The notes below the pieces were generated by a model that was not told where the DNA came from, made no database searches, and saw only the letters and a list, made by a program, of their open reading frames with translations. Below are positions 7,007 to 14,717 of a DNA stretch of 18,143 nt, piece after piece; position 1 is the first letter of the stretch; every line of letters starts with the position of its first letter. Both the position numbers and the translations under genes were made by a program. This stretch comes from an uncultured Bacteroidota bacterium (GTDB lineage Bacteria; Bacteroidota; Bacteroidia; Chitinophagales; Chitinophagaceae), in the NCBI GenBank assembly GCA_946479535.1, contig CAMLGP010000005.1, positions 1-18,143 of the forward strand, read 5' to 3'.

Positions 7007-7404
7007 TATTTCACATTCGCTACCACCTTAGCTCCTGCCCGCTTTGCAGATTGCATTACGCGGAACACTTCTCCATAATAGGAAATAGTATCAGCATTGA
7101 TCACAACGGAAGGAGTATCTACAATGTTCCTCATTTTGGTCACTTCTTCCCTGATAAAGCTATCCAGCATTGCAGGTGCAACCGGTTTTTGGCCAATATA
7201 GAAATTCTGATTCTTATCAATTGATACAACAATATTCTGTTTCGCTTTGGTATCCTTTGTGCCCCTGGGATTGTTCACCTTTATCACATTGGGGTTTGCC
7301 ATTGTGGTAGTGATCAAAAAGAACATCAGCAGAATGAACAGGATATCATTCAACGAATCAGTAAATACCTCGGATGTTTCCTTATGCTTTTTTCTAAACC
7401 TCAT
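7006..7404 (-). CDS. ExbD/TolR-family energy transducer subunit
   Basis: A 132-residue inner-membrane protein that works with ExbB to couple the proton gradient to TonB- or Tol-dependent outer-membrane processes. A short basic cytoplasmic N-terminus (RFRKKHKE) precedes one transmembrane helix (about 18-36, LNDILFILLMFFLITTTM) carrying the conserved Asp (D20) needed for proton transfer. A periplasmic domain of about 95 residues follows, with the ExbD-type IVVSIDKNQNFYIGQKPV pattern. It starts 11 nt after the exbB stop, so the two are co-transcribed. No TonB or Tol genes are in the window, so TonB-type and Tol-type systems cannot be told apart. Confidence 0.92.
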   Translation of the reverse strand: MRFRKKHKETSEVFTDSLNDILFILLMFFLITTTMANPNVIKVNNPRGTKDTKAKQNIVVSIDKNQNFYIGQKPVAPAMLDSFIREEVTKMRNIVDTPSVVINADTISYYGEVFRVMQSAKRAGAKVVANVK

Positions 7405-7415
7405 TCAGCTTTGTT

Positions 7416-8111
7416 TTATTTAGTAGGCGCCTGCAATACATCAACAAAATCGGTAGTAGCAGCTTCCATCTTATTGGCTGCTTTATCAATTTGTGTATTA
7501 AGGAAGCTATAGGCAAGGTATGCCAGCAATCCAATCACAAGGCCTGTGATGGAGGTGATCAATTTGGTGTAAATACCCTGCGAGATAACGCCGATCTCAA
7601 CTTCATTTGCCCTATGAATATTGGAAAACAGTTGCATCAAACCGATCAGTGTACCCACGAAACCAAATATGGGTGCTGCTTTTGAAATGAACGACAATAC
7701 AGCCATATTCTTTTCCAGTTTGTACATCTCCAGCTGCGCCACATTTTCCATGCTTTTTTCAATGCTTTCAATTGGTTTGCCAACGCGCTGAATCCCTTTA
7801 TCGATGATGCGTGCCACCGGGTTATTGGTGTTCTTGGCAAAGCTTCTTGCAGCAGCCACATTACCACTTACAATATGATCTTTGATAATGTTCATGAAAT
7901 TATCATCAATGCGGGCTGCCTGCCTGATCGCTATTGTTCTTTCTGCAAAAAAGTAAACGGTCAGCAGCAACATCAGCCCCAATGGAACCATTATCCATCC
8001 ACCCATGTAGATGAGATCAAAGAACCGGATATTCTCCCCCTGCCCTGCAATATTGCCAGCTTGTGTTGCACCGGCTGTCAGCGAATCACCAATTTGTAAA
8101 AGGTCAAACAT
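7416..8111 (-). CDS. MotA/TolQ/ExbB proton channel family protein
   Basis: A 231-residue inner-membrane proton-channel subunit. Three transmembrane helices are visible (about 33-55, 136-165 and 183-205), separated by the long cytoplasmic loop typical of ExbB/TolQ. The signature part is FISKAAPIFGFVGTLIGLMQLF leading into GVISQGIYTKLITSITGLVIGLLAYLAY. The N-terminal 30 residues (Gly/Ala/Gln-rich) precede helix 1. First gene of an exbB-exbD pair. On the minus strand TACATTTA lies about 30 nt upstream of the ATG and could be its -7 box, one base off consensus. The upstream SPFH gene is separated by a terminator. Confidence 0.92.
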   Translation of the reverse strand: MFDLLQIGDSLTAGATQAGNIAGQGENIRFFDLIYMGGWIMVPLGLMLLLTVYFFAERTIAIRQAARIDDNFMNIIKDHIVSGNVAAARSFAKNTNNPVARIIDKGIQRVGKPIESIEKSMENVAQLEMYKLEKNMAVLSFISKAAPIFGFVGTLIGLMQLFSNIHRANEVEIGVISQGIYTKLITSITGLVIGLLAYLAYSFLNTQIDKAANKMEAATTDFVDVLQAPTK

Positions 8112-8216
8112 AGTTTATACTGCTTTGTTTAAGTGCGTAAATGTAAGAAACACGTATTATTCCTACCCGCTTTATTATCAACAGCTCTTAATAACGAAAT
8201 AACTCACACAGGAACG

Positions 8217-8247
8217 AAAAAAACAATGCCACGTTGTACGTGGCATT
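8217..8247 (-). terminator. Rho-independent terminator after the SPFH gene
   Basis: A perfect 10-bp stem (AATGCCACGT, 8225-8234, with ACGTGGCATT, 8238-8247) closes a 3-nt loop. On the minus strand it is followed by a T-rich run (complement of seven A at 8217-8223). It insulates exbB-exbD from the upstream SPFH/OmpA/pepT genes. Confidence 0.8.
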
Positions 8248-8269
8248 TAAGTTTTGGAATCCTTTAACA

Positions 8270-8365
8270 AGCTATCGGGAATGAAAGGCCACAAAGGGCC
8301 ACAGAGAAAAAGAGAACCACAGAGTTCTTGTATATTCCTCCTTTTCTCTGTGGCCCTTTGTGGCC
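8270..8365. repeat. CCACAAAGG/CCACAGAG intergenic repeat with 24-bp perfect inverted repeat
   Basis: The half palindrome AGCTATCGGGA (8270-8280) is followed by an arm at 8287-8310 (GGCCACAAAGGGCCACAGAG plus AAAA) whose exact reverse complement is at 8342-8365. The 31-nt loop contains GAACCACAGAGTTC. The modules are shared with 6059-6112. It sits between the SPFH stop and its terminator, so it would form a large stable stem in the 3' end of that transcript. No coding sequence or transposase is associated. Confidence 0.85.
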
Positions 8366-8389
8366 GATTACAAGCACTCCAATAAATTA

Positions 8390-9328
8390 CTATTTGGTTG
8401 TCCCCGCCTGCTTCACCATCAGGGCCTGTATCTGTTTCATGGTCATTTCCATTCCATCCGGACTTCCATCAAGGAATATTACGTTCCCTTTTCCGTATTC
8501 TGCAAAGTTCTTAATTGCTTCTGTCCACATACTGAAAAGGATCACGTTGGTATCCAGATTGGCCTGTTTCATTTGTTCAGCTGCCTCAGACATACCCGTT
8601 GCCACTTCTTTACGGAACAGTGCAACACCCTGGCCTCTTAATTGTGCTGCCTGTTTCTCCGCTTCTGCAGATATCTTGATTGCATTACCATCAGCCTCTG
8701 CCTGCTTTGTTTTGGTGATCAATAATGCCTGTCCTTCATTCTCTGCTGCAGCCTTAAGGTTATTACTGGCCACTACTTTGCTCATGGAATCAAGTATCAC
8801 TTTATCAAATGTGATATCATTGATCTGAAGATCCTGCAAGTGATATCCCCACTCTTCCAGAGAATGATCCACTTCAACTTTAACATATTGTACAATTTCC
8901 CTGCGCAATCCCAATACTTCCGCCTGTTTCTTTGTAGCAACGAAGGAACGAATATTACCTTCAATGGTGCGTATCAATGCCTGCATCAGGTCTCTTTCTG
9001 CAACAAACTTGAAGGCTACTCTTTTAATCGTTTCCTCATTTTCATTCTGCACAGAATACAGCAGCATGCTTTTAAAATACACATTGGCCTGGTCCTGTGT
9101 TACCGCCTGGAATTCCAGTTCTACTGAACGATTCTGAATGGAAACTTTCTTTGCCACTGATTCAAGAATAGGGATCTTCATATTCAAACCCGGACGCACA
9201 ATGCGGCGGTATTTTCCAAACATGGTGATCACACCAACATAACCCTGGTTAATAGAGAAAAAGGAGCCAAAAAAGATGATGAGGATAATGAGCACCCACC
9301 AGTACTGAATAATATCGGAACCTGACAT
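8390..9328 (-). CDS. SPFH/band-7 (stomatin-like) membrane protein
   Basis: A 312-residue membrane-anchored SPFH protein. One N-terminal hydrophobic helix (about 10-28, WWVLIILIIFFGSFFSI) is followed by the SPFH core (INQGYVGVITMFGKYRRIVRPGLNMKIPI, with SIQNRSVELEFQAVTQDQANVYF), then an Ala/Glu/Lys/Gln-rich helical stretch (about 195-245, NLKAAAENEGQALLITKTKQAEADG) that normally forms the oligomer coiled coil. Relatives scaffold membrane microdomains or regulate membrane proteases (HflK/HflC, stomatin). No NfeD-like partner is adjacent, so it is not a standard stomatin operon. It lies 73 bp downstream of the OmpA-family gene on the same strand; a TAACTTTA box about 25 nt before its ATG may be its own promoter. 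Confidence 0.9.
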   Translation of the reverse strand: MSGSDIIQYWWVLIILIIFFGSFFSINQGYVGVITMFGKYRRIVRPGLNMKIPILESVAKKVSIQNRSVELEFQAVTQDQANVYFKSMLLYSVQNENEETIKRVAFKFVAERDLMQALIRTIEGNIRSFVATKKQAEVLGLRREIVQYVKVEVDHSLEEWGYHLQDLQINDITFDKVILDSMSKVVASNNLKAAAENEGQALLITKTKQAEADGNAIKISAEAEKQAAQLRGQGVALFRKEVATGMSEAAEQMKQANLDTNVILFSMWTEAIKNFAEYGKGNVIFLDGSPDGMEMTMKQIQALMVKQAGTTK

Positions 9329-9401
9329 GTTCTTAGTTGTTTTGATTAGAGCTAAAGTTACAAAGAACTGCCTTATAGTAATTTAAAATCCGGTGAACTG
9401 T

Positions 9402-10505
9402 TTATTCTTTGAAGTAAACGAATAATTCCACTCTGCGGTTTCGTTGCCGGTTGGCGGGAGTTGAATTATCAGTTACGGGTTTCCGGCTACCCCAGGCCCT
9501 GGTAATGATGGTCAGATTACCAAAGGATGGACATTTGGAGAGGTAGGAAGCAGCAGAACTGGCCCTTCCGGCTGATAATTGCTCATTAAGGCTCACAGAA
9601 CCTGTGTTATCTGTATGCCCTTCAATCACTACAGAATCAATTATGCGGCCATCCATTTGCCTGCAGAAACTATCAAGGAAAGGGTGACTGGCCGCATTTA
9701 ATTCCTTTTTACCTGTTGCAAATAACACATCCGGAAGCAATAGTGTATCAGCAATGATTATCCGGGTTGAATGCAATGGTACTATCAGTGTATCTCTGTA
9801 ATACTTCAGCATCCGCCAGAGAAATTGATGACGCGGATTAAAATCATAAATATCCTGTTTTACCTGTTCCCAGTTATCGCATAATTTCTCATCAGGGTTC
9901 AATGGCACAAGAGAAATATCATCAAGGTATACCATGAATTGATTGCGCCTGCTGAGCCCGGTATTACCATTCACATCATTGTGGGAATAATTGGCAATGG
10001 TAATAAACACTTCATCGCCTGTAGCAATATACTCAGCAGTTACGGGCTGCCAGCTACTATCCTTCTTAAATGTATTGGAAGCACCGAAGTAGAGAGAAGC
10101 TGAAAGTAAGTGAACAGGTTTTCTTTCCATTAACGGCTCAATGGGTCCAAAATAAGCGCCGATGCTATCCAGTATGGGATGGGGTGATTTTATGAAGAGG
10201 CTAAGTAGATATTTATTCCCTTTTTTAAGCCTGCACAGGAGCTGACTTCTGATAAAGGTCCGTTCATACGGCCTTGTTGAATGACCGGCCTGTATGGACA
10301 TACAATGTTCACTATGATGTGATCTGTTGATATCCGTGAAATAATTGGCAAGTGCGCTGCCGCTGGTGATCCATGCTTCCGGAGCACAGTTTACCTTAAA
10401 CTCGGTGCAAATATTCTCATCTTCAAAGCCACCGTTCAGGATCAATTCCTGGGAGAAACAAAGTATTGGGAAAAAGGAAAAACAGAAAAGAATTATATTT
10501 TTCAT
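9402..10505 (-). CDS. OmpA-family protein with N-terminal jelly-roll-like domain
   Basis: A 367-residue exported protein. The signal peptide MKNIILFCFSFFPILCFSQ is followed by ELILNGGFEDENICTE, an opening common to Bacteroidota extracellular jelly-roll (carbohydrate-binding-like) domains, which appear to end near YLDDISLVP (192-201). A linker leads to a C-terminal OmpA-like peptidoglycan-binding domain (about 255-365) with GHTDNTGS (296-303), NEQLSAGRA, WGSRKP and NRQRNRRVELFV. It likely sits in the periplasm or outer membrane, with the C-terminal domain on peptidoglycan. No 8-stranded OmpA barrel is seen. It begins 5 nt after the pepT stop, implying a shared transcript, though no functional link is obvious. 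Confidence 0.87.
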   Translation of the reverse strand: MKNIILFCFSFFPILCFSQELILNGGFEDENICTEFKVNCAPEAWITSGSALANYFTDINRSHHSEHCMSIQAGHSTRPYERTFIRSQLLCRLKKGNKYLLSLFIKSPHPILDSIGAYFGPIEPLMERKPVHLLSASLYFGASNTFKKDSSWQPVTAEYIATGDEVFITIANYSHNDVNGNTGLSRRNQFMVYLDDISLVPLNPDEKLCDNWEQVKQDIYDFNPRHQFLWRMLKYYRDTLIVPLHSTRIIIADTLLLPDVLFATGKKELNAASHPFLDSFCRQMDGRIIDSVVIEGHTDNTGSVSLNEQLSAGRASSAASYLSKCPSFGNLTIITRAWGSRKPVTDNSTPANRQRNRRVELFVYFKE

Positions 10506-10510
10506 ACTGA

Positions 10511-11758
10511 TCAGTTCTTCTCATCCCAAACCTGCACCAGGTGCACCAGCATTTCCACGGCTTTGTTCATGTCCTGGATGCTGATATGTTCCAGTTTGGA
10601 ATGAATGCCCTGCATACCTGTAAATAAATTGGGACAGGGTAACCCCATAAATGAAAGCCGACTTCCATCAGTGCCTCCGCGAATGCTTTCAGTTTTCACT
10701 TCCAGTCCTGCGCGTTCAATGGCAATTTTGGCGTACTCCACTACCTGTGGATGAACGTTCAGCACTTCTTTCATATTGCGATACTGCTCAGTAATAATGA
10801 ATTCGAAGGTTGCATTAGGGTGGATACGCAGTGTTTCTTCCACCAGGGTACGCAGGAAATCTTCTTTCTTTTTAAGCCCGGGTGTTTCAAAATCGCGGAT
10901 AATAAAATCAATGATACATTTTTCAGCAATGCCCTGTATGCTTACCGGATGAATAAAACCTCTTTTCCCTTCTGTGCTTTCAGGAGACAGACGGTCTTTA
11001 GGTAATGCTTCAAGAATATGTCCGGCAATTTTCATGGCATTGATCATTTTTCCTTTTGCATAACCCGGATGTGCTATTACTCCATGAATGATTACCTGTA
11101 CAGCATCCGCACTAAATGTTTCATCTTCCAGTGCGCCGGCATCACCACCATCAAGTGTATAGGCAAAATCTGCATTCAGTTTTTTCATATCCACTTTGGC
11201 CGTTCCCTTACCTACTTCTTCATCAGGGGTAAACAGGATCTTTATTTCACCATGCTTTATTTCCGGATTGGTCAGGAGAAAATTTGCAAGGTCCATGATG
11301 ATGGCCACACCTGCTTTGTCGTCACTGCCCAACAATGTAGTTCCTGATGCAGTGATGATGTCATCACCTATTTTTTTCTGCAGATAAGGATATTCAGACA
11401 TTCTTAATACCTGTGAGGTGTCATCCGGCAACACAATATCATCACCCCGGTAATTTTTATGTAAAATGGGTTTAACACCAGTTCCGCTGCAATCGGGCGC
11501 AGTATCAACATGTGAGCAGAAACAGATCACCGGAACCTTTTTTGATGAATTGGAAGGAATGGTAGCATAAACATAGCCCCACTCATCCATATGGGCATCA
11601 GCCAGACCTATCTGTTTTAACTCCCGTGCAAGCAGGCTGCTCAGGTCCTTTTGTTTCTCTGTGGTAGGAAAACTGGAAGATTGCGGATTACTCTGTGTAT
11701 CTATCTGCACATATCTCAAAAATCGATCGCTTGCTGTGAAAGCATACTTTTTGACCAT
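10511..11758 (-). CDS. pepT: Peptidase T (tripeptide aminopeptidase)
   Basis: A 415-residue M20B metallopeptidase that removes the N-terminal residue from tripeptides in the cytoplasm. Two-zinc site residues are visible: H83 and D85 in CSHVDTAPD, D146 in LGSDDKAG, E180-E181 in TPDEEVG, D203 in TLDGGD and H386 in GIHSKLEHIS. The dimerisation (lid) domain lies between about 210 and 320. Length matches known PepT proteins (about 410). The ATG at 11758 gives the canonical N-terminus; a TAATTTAA box 5 nt upstream is a weak -7 match. First gene of a unit with the OmpA-family gene. Confidence 0.95.
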   Translation of the reverse strand: MVKKYAFTASDRFLRYVQIDTQSNPQSSSFPTTEKQKDLSSLLARELKQIGLADAHMDEWGYVYATIPSNSSKKVPVICFCSHVDTAPDCSGTGVKPILHKNYRGDDIVLPDDTSQVLRMSEYPYLQKKIGDDIITASGTTLLGSDDKAGVAIIMDLANFLLTNPEIKHGEIKILFTPDEEVGKGTAKVDMKKLNADFAYTLDGGDAGALEDETFSADAVQVIIHGVIAHPGYAKGKMINAMKIAGHILEALPKDRLSPESTEGKRGFIHPVSIQGIAEKCIIDFIIRDFETPGLKKKEDFLRTLVEETLRIHPNATFEFIITEQYRNMKEVLNVHPQVVEYAKIAIERAGLEVKTESIRGGTDGSRLSFMGLPCPNLFTGMQGIHSKLEHISIQDMNKAVEMLVHLVQVWDEKN

Positions 11759-11815
11759 AACCGTTAAATTAAAAGGGACAGCGAATTTATGTCATTTTCG
11801 AAAGTACAATTGGGA

Positions 11816-11930
11816 AATTTTGTTTCGCCGTCGGCGGGAGAAATTGGGAAATTGAAATTTGGAGATTTCCTAATTTCTTCTCTCCGGGTTTGGTTTCTCT
11901 CGAAGCACAACGGTTTGTGAGACACAAACC
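11816..11930. repeat. Intergenic hairpins, including a solo copy of the GGTTyGTG hairpin
   Basis: Within the 264-bp divergent pepT/membrane-protein gap: CGCCG-T-CGGCG (11827-11837); a near-perfect stem GAAATTGGGAAAT (11840-11852) with ATTTCCTAATTTC (11865-11877); and GGTTTGTG-AGA-CACAAACC followed by ATGG (11912-11930). The last is the hairpin that heads repeat elements A and B, here with G-to-A changes in both arms so pairing is kept. No tandem array follows it. No function is known. Confidence 0.6.
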
Positions 11931-11969
11931 ATGGACTACCGGAATTTCCAAATGGCTTAAAACGAGCTA

Positions 11970-12000
11970 TTGCTAATTCAAGCATAAGTTATTACCTTTT
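11970..12000 (+). promoter_or_regulatory. Putative Bacteroidota promoter for the membrane protein gene
   Basis: TTG (11970-11972), a 20-nt spacer, then TACCTTTT (11993-12000), one base off TAnnTTTG. Spacing fits the -33/-7 arrangement. The ATG follows 22 nt later, giving a short leader. Confidence 0.4.
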
Positions 12001-12022
12001 CTCCTGAACCAAACCAACAAGT

Positions 12023-12574
12023 ATGAAAAAGCTCCTCATTGGCGCCTTAATTGGCGGCATTCTTGTCTTTTTATGGCAAACATTATCATGGACTGTTCTG
12101 GACCTGCATGCTAAAGAGTACCAGAAGGCCAGCAACCAGGATGAAGTGATGCCATTCCTTACTTCACATTTTACACATGACGGGCAATATTATCTTCCCA
12201 ATCTCGACAAAAACGCTTCTTCAGCGGAGCACCAAAAATTTATGGATGATATGAAGGGGAAGCCCTGGGCAGTACTCTCCTATCATGCATCCTATGAAAC
12301 GGACATGATGAAAAATATCATCCGGGGTTTACTGGTAGCTATTTTTTCAGCAGGATTTGTTTGCTGGATATTGATGAAGAATACTGGCTCCTCTTTCGGA
12401 ACAACATTCATCAGTACGGTGCTTATCGGAATAGTAGGATTTCTGTTTATCCCTTACTCCATGCGAATATGGTTTCAGACACCTGGCTTAATGTCGAATT
12501 TTATTGACACTCTTGTTGCCTGGGGATTGTGTGGTATCTGGCTGGGATGGTGGTTGAATAGAAAGAAAGCGTGA
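12023..12574 (+). CDS. Hypothetical four-helix membrane protein
   Basis: A 183-residue protein I do not recognise. Hydrophobic helices are predicted at about 4-24 (LLIGALIGGILVFLWQTLSW), 97-118 (IIRGLLVAIFSAGFVCWILM), 123-147 (FGTTFISTVLIGIVGFLFIPYS) and 158-179 (FIDTLVAWGLCGIWLGWWL). Between helices 1 and 2 lies a soluble segment of about 70 residues (HAKEYQKASNQDEVMPFLTSHFTHDGQYYLPNLDK), likely periplasmic. Helix 1 is GxxxG-rich and could be read as a signal anchor. It has its own probable promoter and ends at a strong bidirectional terminator, so it is a single-gene unit. No catalytic motif is seen. Confidence 0.8.
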   Translation: MKKLLIGALIGGILVFLWQTLSWTVLDLHAKEYQKASNQDEVMPFLTSHFTHDGQYYLPNLDKNASSAEHQKFMDDMKGKPWAVLSYHASYETDMMKNIIRGLLVAIFSAGFVCWILMKNTGSSFGTTFISTVLIGIVGFLFIPYSMRIWFQTPGLMSNFIDTLVAWGLCGIWLGWWLNRKKA

Positions 12575-12575
12575 T

Positions 12576-12645
12576 AATTTAAAAGTAAAAAGTAAAAAAC
12601 CAGTATTCCGTTGAATACTGGTTTTTTACTTTTTACTTTTAAATT
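12576..12645. terminator. Bidirectional terminator, 32-bp perfect inverted repeat
   Basis: The arm at 12576-12607 is the exact reverse complement of 12614-12645, with a 6-nt loop CCGTTG. The GC-containing top (CCAGTATT/AATACTGG) is flanked by A-rich then T-rich arms, so each strand carries a T-rich run after the stem. It lies 1 bp after the membrane-protein stop and 10 bp from the convergent FKBP stop, serving both. Confidence 0.88.
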
Positions 12646-12655
12646 TTTAATTTCT

Positions 12656-13111
12656 TTACGGCATTATGATCAATGGGCTTGAACCAATGATCTCTACCAG
12701 TTCCAGGTCAAATATAAGGTCCTGCCCGGCCAGCGGATGATTGGCATCCAGCATAACTGCATCATCTTTGATCTCGGTAATGTTTACCTGGAAATTCTGT
12801 CCGCTTCCATCACTCATGGACAATGGCATTCCTACTTCCAGTTGCATATCCGGCGGGAAACGATCCTTTGGCATTTCAATCACCATGTCAGGATTGCGGG
12901 GACCATAAGCCTCGTCAAAAGGAATATTGATCGTTTTTTTGTCGCCAACAGCCATACCGGTCACTCCATCATCAAACCCTTTTATCACCATTCCACTTCC
13001 TACTTCAAATTCAAGGGGAGCCCTGCCGGCAGAAGAATCAAAAGTTTCACCGTTCGTCAGCTTACCATGATAATGTACTTTTACTTTATCACCGCTTTTT
13101 ACCTGTTTCAT
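12656..13111 (-). CDS. SlyD-like FKBP-type peptidyl-prolyl isomerase
   Basis: A 151-residue prolyl isomerase/chaperone of the SlyD-like FKBP class, cytoplasmic (no signal peptide). The FKBP halves are KVKVHYHGKLTNGETFDSS and PLEFEVGSGMVIKGFDDGVTGMAVGDKKTINIPFDEAYG (about 9-70), and a C-terminal LDANHPLAGQDLIFDLELVEI (121-141). Between them is an insert-in-flap domain (about 71-120) that gives SlyD its chaperone activity. The His/Cys-rich metal-binding tail of E. coli SlyD is absent. The frame is open to an ATG at 13165, but the extra 18 residues lack family similarity, so the ATG at 13111 (MKQVKSGDKV) was chosen. The upstream 258-bp gap to namZ shows no clear promoter for it. Confidence 0.93.
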   Translation of the reverse strand: MKQVKSGDKVKVHYHGKLTNGETFDSSAGRAPLEFEVGSGMVIKGFDDGVTGMAVGDKKTINIPFDEAYGPRNPDMVIEMPKDRFPPDMQLEVGMPLSMSDGSGQNFQVNITEIKDDAVMLDANHPLAGQDLIFDLELVEIIGSSPLIIMP

Positions 13112-13369
13112 CAGTTTTATTAATTTTTGGGTTATTTTGGGGAATCCACCAATGGCAAATTCCATTAGATTTATAAGTTCCCGTTAATTAGCCTAAAGCC
13201 CAGGGGGCCTTATACCTACAAATAACTTTCGGGATTGGTAAATTTTATCATTCACCAAAAGGCCGAAAGAAGGAGTGGCAAGTTAACCTAAATTCGCCAA
13301 TGCAACTCACGGAAAGTTTTTACACTCTATTAAATTTACGGGATATTGATTCAACCTTAAATACTTAGC

Positions 13370-14650
13370 ATGAAAATACTGATTTCTGTTTCTCTACTTT
13401 TTATACTAATTACCACTTCCTTTGCTCAACAAAAATCCATCAATAATCCAGCCAGAGCCACAACACCCAGAATTATTCCGGGTGCAGAACGAATTCCGGT
13501 ATACCTGCCACTGATCAAAGGAAAGAAAGTTGGGCTTTTATGCAACCAGACCTCCATGGTTGGCAATACACATTTGGTAGACACCCTGAGAAAACTGGGG
13601 ATTGATATCCACGTAATATTTGGACCCGAACATGGATTCCGGGGAAATGCAAGTGCAGGAGAAAAAGTTGGGAATTATATTGATAGGGAAACCGGCATTC
13701 CTGTCATATCACTTTATGGCAGCAAACATGCCCCGGATTCAAACGACCTGAAAGATGTTGATGTGTTAATATTCGACATACAGGACGTAGGCGCCCGATT
13801 TTATACCTATATACTGTCCCTTCAAAATTTCATGATAGCAGCATTTGAAAACAGCAAGCCCCTGATGATCCTTGACCGTCCCAATCCTAATGGCTTTTAT
13901 GTTGATGGTCCGGTTCTGGACATGAAATATAAATCCGGAGTTGGTCCACAACCTATTCCGGTGGTTTATGGAATGACGATTGCCGAATATGCCTTTATGA
14001 TCGCAGGTGAAAACTGGCTGACCCCAAAAGCCAATACCAAATATGCCTGGTATAAAACTGCGCAAAATTCAGCAGATACTACATTTCATTTCCAGGTGAT
14101 CAAATGCGCAAACTATACTCATAAAAGCAAATATGTTTTGCCCGTAAGACCTTCTCCCAACCTCCCCGAAATACAATCAGTTTACCTCTATCCTTCTACC
14201 TGTTTCTTTGAAGGCACCGTGTTAAGTGAGGGAAGAGGCACCTCCAAACCATTTGAGATATTTGGAGATCCACTATTGCCTAAAAATCTTTACTCATTTA
14301 CACCAGTGCCCAATGAAGGCGCAAAGAGTTCCAAACACTATGGCAAAAAATGCTATGGCTGGAACCTGCATGGCACCCCAGAGCAGGTGCTGGCTAAAGT
14401 AGATGGCAGGATCCAATTAAAGTGGCTCCAGGAGGCTTACCGGTTATATCCCAAAAAAGACAGCTTCTTCCTCCTTCCCAAATCCGGTAAGATGGAGGAA
14501 TCTTTTATTGATAAGCTGGCTGGGAATAATGACCTCTGGCAGCAGATCAGGGATGGAAAATCAGAGCAGGAGATCAGGGCAAGCTGGGAACCTCAGCTAA
14601 GCGAGTTTAAAAAGATAAGACAGAAGTATCTTCTGTACGAGGACTTTTAA
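13370..14650 (+). CDS. NamZ-type exo-beta-N-acetylmuramidase (DUF1343, GH171)
   Basis: A 426-residue exported protein of the DUF1343 family, whose characterised members (NamZ) remove terminal N-acetylmuramic acid from peptidoglycan fragments. A signal peptide (MKILISVSLLFILITTSFAQ) points to the periplasm or beyond. Family motifs in order: GLLCNQTSMV (55-64), VIFGPEHGFRG (82-92, with the conserved E87 and H88), LIFDIQDVGARFYTY (133-147), ILDRPNPNG (167-175), VVYGMTIAEYA (198-208), PSPNLPEIQ and FFEGTVLSEGRGTSKPFEIFG. The length suits the family. A TAAATTTA box about 30 nt upstream of the ATG is a possible -7 element. fmt follows on the same strand. Its role in cell-wall turnover or scavenging is inferred from the family. 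Confidence 0.93.
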   Translation: MKILISVSLLFILITTSFAQQKSINNPARATTPRIIPGAERIPVYLPLIKGKKVGLLCNQTSMVGNTHLVDTLRKLGIDIHVIFGPEHGFRGNASAGEKVGNYIDRETGIPVISLYGSKHAPDSNDLKDVDVLIFDIQDVGARFYTYILSLQNFMIAAFENSKPLMILDRPNPNGFYVDGPVLDMKYKSGVGPQPIPVVYGMTIAEYAFMIAGENWLTPKANTKYAWYKTAQNSADTTFHFQVIKCANYTHKSKYVLPVRPSPNLPEIQSVYLYPSTCFFEGTVLSEGRGTSKPFEIFGDPLLPKNLYSFTPVPNEGAKSSKHYGKKCYGWNLHGTPEQVLAKVDGRIQLKWLQEAYRLYPKKDSFFLLPKSGKMEESFIDKLAGNNDLWQQIRDGKSEQEIRASWEPQLSEFKKIRQKYLLYEDF

Positions 14651-14717
14651 TTTTATCTTAGCCTGCATGATAGAATACCAGCTAAAAGAAAAAGATAAAG
14701 GACCAACTACTTTCGAC

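Noticed and set aside
8328..8828. Plus-strand 166-codon ORF over the SPFH gene
   Set aside because: It is antisense to a gene with clear SPFH family motifs and begins inside the inverted repeat.
13112..13165. Longer FKBP start at 13165
   Set aside because: The added 18 residues do not resemble SlyD-like proteins, which begin at the MKxVKxGDxV position.
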